The translations under genes and the position numbers were made by a program. A DNA stretch of 50,246 bases from Pseudomonas alkylphenolica (GTDB lineage: Bacteria; Pseudomonadota; Gammaproteobacteria; Pseudomonadales; Pseudomonadaceae): contig NZ_JADUCM010000037.1 in the NCBI RefSeq assembly GCF_016009175.1, positions 1-50,246 of the forward strand, given 5' to 3'. The notes beneath the pieces are model-generated. The model made no database searches and was not told the origin of the DNA. It worked only from the letters and a program-made list of their open reading frames with translations. This document shows positions 47,477 to 50,246 of the stretch, piece by piece; within the stretch, counting starts at the first letter, position 1; every line of letters begins with the position of its first letter.

Positions 47477-50134
47477 ATGCGTACCGAACAGCCGCAAGTG
47501 ATCTACCTCAAGGACTATCAGGCGCCCGAGTACCTGATCGACGAGACGCACCTGACCTTCGAACTGTTCGAGGACCACAGCCTGGTCCACGCGCAGCTGG
47601 TCATGCGCCGTAACCCCGCACGTGGCGCCGGCTTGCCGCCACTGGTCCTCGATGGCCAGCAACTGGAGCTGCTCAGCGTGGCGCTGGACGACCAGGCGCT
47701 GAATGCCGGCGAGTACCAACTCGACGACAGCCAGCTGACCCTGCAGCCCAAGGCCGCGACCTTCACCCTCGACACCAGCGTGAAGATCCACCCGGAAAGC
47801 AACACGGCGCTCGAAGGCCTGTACAAGTCCGGCAGCATGTTCTGCACCCAGTGCGAGGCCGAAGGCTTCCGCAAGATTACCTACTACCTGGACCGCCCGG
47901 ACGTGATGAGCACGTTCACCACCACGGTGATCGCCGAGCAGCATCGCTATCCGGTGCTGCTGTCCAATGGCAACCCGATCGGCAGCGGTCCGCAGGACGA
48001 CGGCCGGCACTGGGCGACCTGGGAAGACCCGTTCATGAAACCGGCCTACCTGTTCGCGCTGGTGGCCGGTGACCTGTGGTGTGTCGAAGACACCTTCACC
48101 CGTCAGTCGGGCCGCGACGTGACCCTGCGCATCTATGTCGAGCCGGAAAACATCGACAAGTGCCAGCACGCCATGACCAGCCTGAAGAAGTCCATGCGCT
48201 GGGACGAAGAGGTCTACGGTCGCGAATACGACCTGGACATCTTCATGATTGTTGCGGTCAACGACTTCAACATGGGCGCCATGGAAAACAAGGGCCTGAA
48301 CATCTTCAACTCCAGTTGCGTGCTGGCCCGCGCCGAAACCGCCACCGATGCCGCGCACCAGCGGGTCGAGGCGGTGGTGGCCCACGAGTACTTCCACAAC
48401 TGGTCGGGCAACCGCGTGACCTGCCGCGACTGGTTCCAGTTGTCGCTCAAGGAAGGCTTCACGGTATTCCGCGATTCGGAATTCAGCGCCGACATGAACT
48501 CACGCACGGTCAAGCGCATCGAGGATGTTGCCTACCTGCGTACCCACCAGTTCGCTGAAGATGCCGGCCCGATGGCGCACGCCGTTCGCCCGGACAGCTT
48601 TATCGAGATTTCCAACTTCTACACCCTGACCGTTTATGAGAAGGGCTCGGAAGTGGTACGCATGGTGCGTACGTTGCTGGGCGCGGACGGTTTCCGCAAA
48701 GGCAGCGACCTGTACTTCGAGCGCCATGACGGCCAGGCGGTGACCTGCGACGATTTCATCAAGGCCATGGAAGATGCCAACGGCGTCGACCTGACGCAGT
48801 TCAAGCGCTGGTACAGCCAGGCCGGTACGCCGCGTCTGACGGTGAGCGAGTCGTACGACAGTGCGGCGCACACCTACAGCCTGACCTTCCGTCAGAGCTG
48901 CCCGGCGACGCCGGACAAGGTCGAGAAAAAGCCCTTCGTGATCCCGGTCGAACTGGGGCTGCTGGACGCCCAGGGCAACGACATCGCCCTGCGCCTGCAA
49001 GGCGAAGTTACTGCGCTGGGTACTTCACGCGTGGTGTCGGTGACCGAAGCCGAGCAGACCTTCACCTTTGTCGACGTTGACGCCAAGCCGTTGCCATCGC
49101 TGTTGCGCGGCTTCAGCGCACCGGTGAAGCTGAGCTTCCCCTACGATCGCGATCAGCTGATGTTCCTCATGCAGCATGACAGCGATGGCTTCAACCGTTG
49201 GGAAGCCGGCCAGCAACTGTCGGTGCAAGTGCTGCAGGAACTGATCGGCCAGCATCAGCAGGGCAGTGCCCTGGTGCTGGACCAGCGTCTGGTCACGGCG
49301 TTGGCTGCAGTGCTGGGTAACGACCAGCTGGATCAGGCCATGGTCGCCGAGATGCTCTCGCTGCCGAGCGAGGCCTACCTCACCGAAATCAGCGAAGTGG
49401 CCGATGTCGACGCCATTCACGCGGCCCGCGAGTTTGCCCGCAAGCAGATTGCCGACCAGCTGTTCGATGCCCTGAATGCGCGTTACCAGGCCAACCGTGC
49501 TGTTTCGCGAAACACCGCGTATGTCGCCGAGGCCGAGCATTTTGCCCGCCGCAGCCTGCAGAACATTGCCCTGTCGTACCTGATGCTCAGCGGTAAGCCA
49601 GAAGTAGTGGCTGCCACCCAGGAGCAGTTTGACGCCTGTGACAACATGACCGAGCGCCTCACCGCGCTGGCCGTGCTGGTCAACTCACCGTTCGAAGCCG
49701 AGCGGGCCAAGGCGCTGGAAGTCTTCGCCGAAAACTTCAAGGACAACCCGTTGGTCATGGACCAGTGGTTCAGCGTACAGGCCGCGAGCACCCTGCCGGG
49801 CGGTCTGGCACGGGTCAAGGCGTTGATGCAGCACCCGGCGTTCACGATGAAGAACCCGAACAAGGTTCGCGCCCTGATCGGTGCGTTCGCCGGGCAGAAC
49901 CTGGTCAACTTCCATGCCGCCGATGGTTCGGGCTACCGCTTCCTGGCGGACCTGGTCATTGAACTCAATGCGCTCAACCCGCAGATCGCTTCGCGCCAGC
50001 TGGCGCCGCTGACGCGCTGGCGCAAGTACGATGACGCGCGTCAGGCGCTGATGAAAGGCGAGCTTGAGCGCATCCTGGCCTCGGGCGCACTGTCCAGCGA
50101 CGTTTACGAAGTCGTGAGCAAAAGCCTGGCCTGA
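47477..50134 (+). CDS. pepN: Aminopeptidase N
   Basis: M1-family zinc aminopeptidase of the cytoplasm, a major recycler of peptides. 885 residues, full length. The zinc site is HEYFH (His303, Glu304, His307) with the third ligand Glu326 18 residues on (LSLKEGFTVFRD). The exopeptidase motif GAMEN lies at ~267-271 (MGAMENKGLNIFN). The N-terminal beta-saddle (1-~190), an Ig-like domain (~440-540) and a helical C-terminal domain complete the E. coli PepN layout. The start is behind AAAGGA. It is the last gene of the nadK operon and is followed by a palindrome. Confidence 0.97.
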   Translation: MRTEQPQVIYLKDYQAPEYLIDETHLTFELFEDHSLVHAQLVMRRNPARGAGLPPLVLDGQQLELLSVALDDQALNAGEYQLDDSQLTLQPKAATFTLDTSVKIHPESNTALEGLYKSGSMFCTQCEAEGFRKITYYLDRPDVMSTFTTTVIAEQHRYPVLLSNGNPIGSGPQDDGRHWATWEDPFMKPAYLFALVAGDLWCVEDTFTRQSGRDVTLRIYVEPENIDKCQHAMTSLKKSMRWDEEVYGREYDLDIFMIVAVNDFNMGAMENKGLNIFNSSCVLARAETATDAAHQRVEAVVAHEYFHNWSGNRVTCRDWFQLSLKEGFTVFRDSEFSADMNSRTVKRIEDVAYLRTHQFAEDAGPMAHAVRPDSFIEISNFYTLTVYEKGSEVVRMVRTLLGADGFRKGSDLYFERHDGQAVTCDDFIKAMEDANGVDLTQFKRWYSQAGTPRLTVSESYDSAAHTYSLTFRQSCPATPDKVEKKPFVIPVELGLLDAQGNDIALRLQGEVTALGTSRVVSVTEAEQTFTFVDVDAKPLPSLLRGFSAPVKLSFPYDRDQLMFLMQHDSDGFNRWEAGQQLSVQVLQELIGQHQQGSALVLDQRLVTALAAVLGNDQLDQAMVAEMLSLPSEAYLTEISEVADVDAIHAAREFARKQIADQLFDALNARYQANRAVSRNTAYVAEAEHFARRSLQNIALSYLMLSGKPEVVAATQEQFDACDNMTERLTALAVLVNSPFEAERAKALEVFAENFKDNPLVMDQWFSVQAASTLPGGLARVKALMQHPAFTMKNPNKVRALIGAFAGQNLVNFHAADGSGYRFLADLVIELNALNPQIASRQLAPLTRWRKYDDARQALMKGELERILASGALSSDVYEVVSKSLA

Positions 50135-50138
50135 CGGC

Positions 50139-50177
50139 CTCGCGGGCAAGCCTGGCTCCTACACGATCTGTAGGAGC
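50139..50177. repeat. REP-type element and hairpin after pepN
   Basis: CGCGGGCAAGCCTGGCTCCT resembles the left half of a common Pseudomonas REP. GCTCCTACA-CGATC-TGTAGGAGC (50155-50177) is a perfect 9-base hairpin. The expected right half (GGGCTTGCCCGCG) is missing because the sequence turns to C/G runs after ~50178, probably a low-quality contig end. Confidence 0.6.
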
Positions 50178-50246
50178 GCCCCAGGTCAGCGGCCCCGAGC
50201 CCCCCCCCGCCGCGGAGCACCCCCCGCTTGGCGATTGGCCGGCCCC

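Overview
The window reads as a stretch of core chromosome from a gamma-proteobacterial Pseudomonas, most likely of the putida/fluorescens side of the genus rather than P. aeruginosa. The reasons are high GC content with strongly biased codons, Pseudomonas-type REP palindromes (TGTAGGAGCGG... and TGTGGGAGC...), a FimV with the pseudomonad layout, and a gene order that, from memory, follows the PAO1 PA3137-to-PA3083 block in reverse numbering. I ran no database search. I see no prophage, insertion sequence, CRISPR array, toxin-antitoxin pair or defence cluster, so this is mostly a housekeeping region and the surprises are small.

Layout. 1-78: 3' end of a glycine decarboxylase gene (gcvP), convergent with an EmrAB-type drug efflux pair (174-2772, minus). 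2908-5244: gltX, a REP pair, and two tandem tRNA-Ala(GGC)/tRNA-Glu(TTC) units behind a near-consensus promoter. 5373-8266: a TetR regulator with a palindromic operator, an alpha/beta hydrolase, a hotdog thioesterase and dusC. 8285-8874: ibpA-like small heat-shock gene with a sigma-32-like promoter and a ROSE-type RNA thermometer. 8893-13133 (minus): a five-PAS GGDEF/EAL protein and a LysR regulator. 13266-19642: leuCD, an embedded methyltransferase, leuB, asd and the asd paralogue usg. 19715-31389: fimV, truA, trpF, accD, folC, a SPOR protein, cvpA, purF, metZ and an SDR. 31433-32123: tRNA-Val and three tRNA-Asp copies. 32154-37220: chemoreceptor, DUF2242-like lipoprotein, a 28-residue ORF, an AraC regulator and a nitrilase-like protein. 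37413-42422: fadH, a PLP deaminase-family gene, cytochrome b561 and an isolated arsB. 42555-50134: a DUF1853-like gene opposite a tight run of nadK, metallophosphoesterase, glpG, yeaC-like, DUF2797-like and pepN genes. The last ~70 bases look like low-quality contig end.

How the genes work together. leuCDB carry out the isopropylmalate steps of leucine synthesis. asd supplies aspartate semialdehyde for Lys/Thr/Met, and metZ continues the methionine branch. trpF, accD, folC, cvpA and purF form the familiar gammaproteobacterial 'truA-purF' neighbourhood. gltX lies beside the tRNA-Glu genes whose product it charges. Regulators (TetR, LysR, AraC) each sit beside a likely target set.

Most worth a second look: a strongly structured 200-base segment upstream of accD; two apparent pseudo-enzymes (Usg lacking the catalytic Cys, and a nitrilase-like protein lacking Cys and Lys); a DUF2797-like protein that appears to join a Cys-rich metal site to a GIY-YIG-like core; the methyltransferase inside the leucine operon; the ROSE thermometer; and a 28-residue acidic small ORF.
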